5,225 nucleotides of DNA from Borreliella mayonii. GTDB lineage: Bacteria > Spirochaetota > Spirochaetia > Borreliales > Borreliaceae. The stretch covers positions 1 through 5,225 of the forward strand of contig NZ_CP015794.1 of assembly GCF_001945665.1 (NCBI RefSeq), in the 5' to 3' direction. The translations under genes were made by a program, and so were the position numbers. The notes below the pieces were generated by a model, which was not told the DNA's origin, ran no database searches, and saw only the letters and a program-made list of their open reading frames with translations. Of this stretch, positions 4,908 to 5,225 are shown one piece after another. Each line of letters opens with the position of its first letter. The stretch's first letter is position 1.

Positions 4908-5114
4908 TAATATACAAGATTCACGTTTTGTATGTTGCAGTAAAGGGGCAGTTTTTGTATGGATTTTTGTGTAGAAAAATTTTCATTAATTTTTGGTTGC
5001 TCTTCTACTACTCTAGAAGAGTTTTCCTCCTTTTTATTGAATTTCTGACTTTATTTTTGCACTTATGATATAAAGAACTGTCCTTTGTATATGATTTAGA
5101 ATACAATATAGCAT
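4895..5114 (-). pseudogene. Possible decayed minus-strand small gene
   Basis: On the minus strand, ATG at 5114 with AAAGG four bases upstream opens a 26-codon frame (MLYCILNHIQRTVLYIISAK...) ending at 5034. The overlapping frame 5050-4895 has no start but stays open for 51 codons with a protein-like composition (NKKEENSSRVVEEQPKINEN). Joined by one frameshift near 5040-5050 they would give about 73 residues with a hydrophobic N-terminus and a polar remainder. No family is recognised, and chance open frames are possible. Confidence 0.2.
5000..5036 (+). terminator. Weak terminator-like hairpin with T-rich tail
   Basis: CTCTTCTA (5000-5007) pairs with TAGAAGAG (5014-5021) over a 6-base loop and is followed by TTTTCCTCCTTTTTA. 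The form suits an intrinsic terminator for + strand transcription, but it lies within the candidate minus-strand relic and 180 bases after the last + strand gene. Confidence 0.3.
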
Positions 5115-5187
5115 TATGCCTTTTAATTTAAAGAGCGTTATTTGTTCCTAAAAAAGAAAAGAATTTCAAGTGCAGCTAATAAAATAG

Positions 5188-5203
5188 GAGCCAATAATGG
5201 CTC
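5188..5203. terminator. Short hairpin near the right edge
   Basis: GAGCCA (5188-5193) pairs with TGGCTC (5198-5203) around ATAA. On the minus strand it is followed by CTATTTTATTAG, so it could end a gene entering from beyond the right edge. Stem is only six pairs. Confidence 0.35.
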
Positions 5204-5225
5204 TACAGCTTTATACTAAAAAAAA

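Noticed and set aside
4959..5048. Plus-strand 29-codon frame with GGGG upstream
   Set aside because: It is short and antisense to a longer, more protein-like open frame, with low-complexity Ser/Phe content.
1..5225. tRNA, rRNA, transposase or telomere hairpin
   Set aside because: No cloverleaf, rRNA segment, transposase motif or recognisable telomere end was found on either strand by eye.

Overview
The window is very AT-rich, and its protein families point to a spirochaete of the genus Borrelia/Borreliella. Two kinds of DNA meet in it. Positions 1 to about 3336 look like the replication/maintenance region of a Borrelia plasmid. Positions 3337 to 5225 look like ordinary chromosomal housekeeping DNA. 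The species cannot be named from the sequence alone.

Plasmid-like part. Positions 1-190 are non-coding and hold a degenerate array of TTTAAC-led units, mostly 21 bp apart. Three short genes follow on the + strand (262-636, 742-1095, 1206-1574). Each corresponds only to the N-terminal domain of the Borrelia plasmid maintenance family called OrfA or PF57/62. A perfect 42-bp tandem repeat (1099-1189) lies just ahead of the third. Positions 1575-2145 have no gene but are dense in inverted repeats. They also contain a good minus-strand promoter that could drive a short RNA of about 90-100 nt, and a 21-bp perfect inverted repeat overlapping the promoter of the next gene. That gene (2146-3251) is a full-length OrfA/PF57/62 homologue broken by one missing base in an A-run near 2546-2550. 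The usual partner genes (PF50, PF32/ParA-like, PF49) are absent downstream; only a 24-codon reading frame (3262-3336) occupies the position of the first partner.

Chromosome-like part. A Sua5/YrdC-type threonylcarbamoyl-AMP synthase gene (3337-4329), needed for the t6A modification of tRNA, starts directly after the stop codon of the 24-codon frame. It is followed by an unrecognised 143-residue protein (4385-4816) that carries a striking perfect hairpin inside its coding sequence. A 9-bp hairpin (4831-4853) probably ends transcription. The last 370 bases contain a possible decayed minus-strand gene and small hairpins.

The genes do not form one pathway. The left part would concern plasmid replication, copy control and partition, and its short paralogues and broken main gene suggest decay or diversification. 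The right part is translation quality plus an unknown. The most interesting points are the candidate small RNA and inverted-repeat control region, the series of stand-alone OrfA N-terminal domains, and the abrupt plasmid/chromosome junction near 3252-3337.
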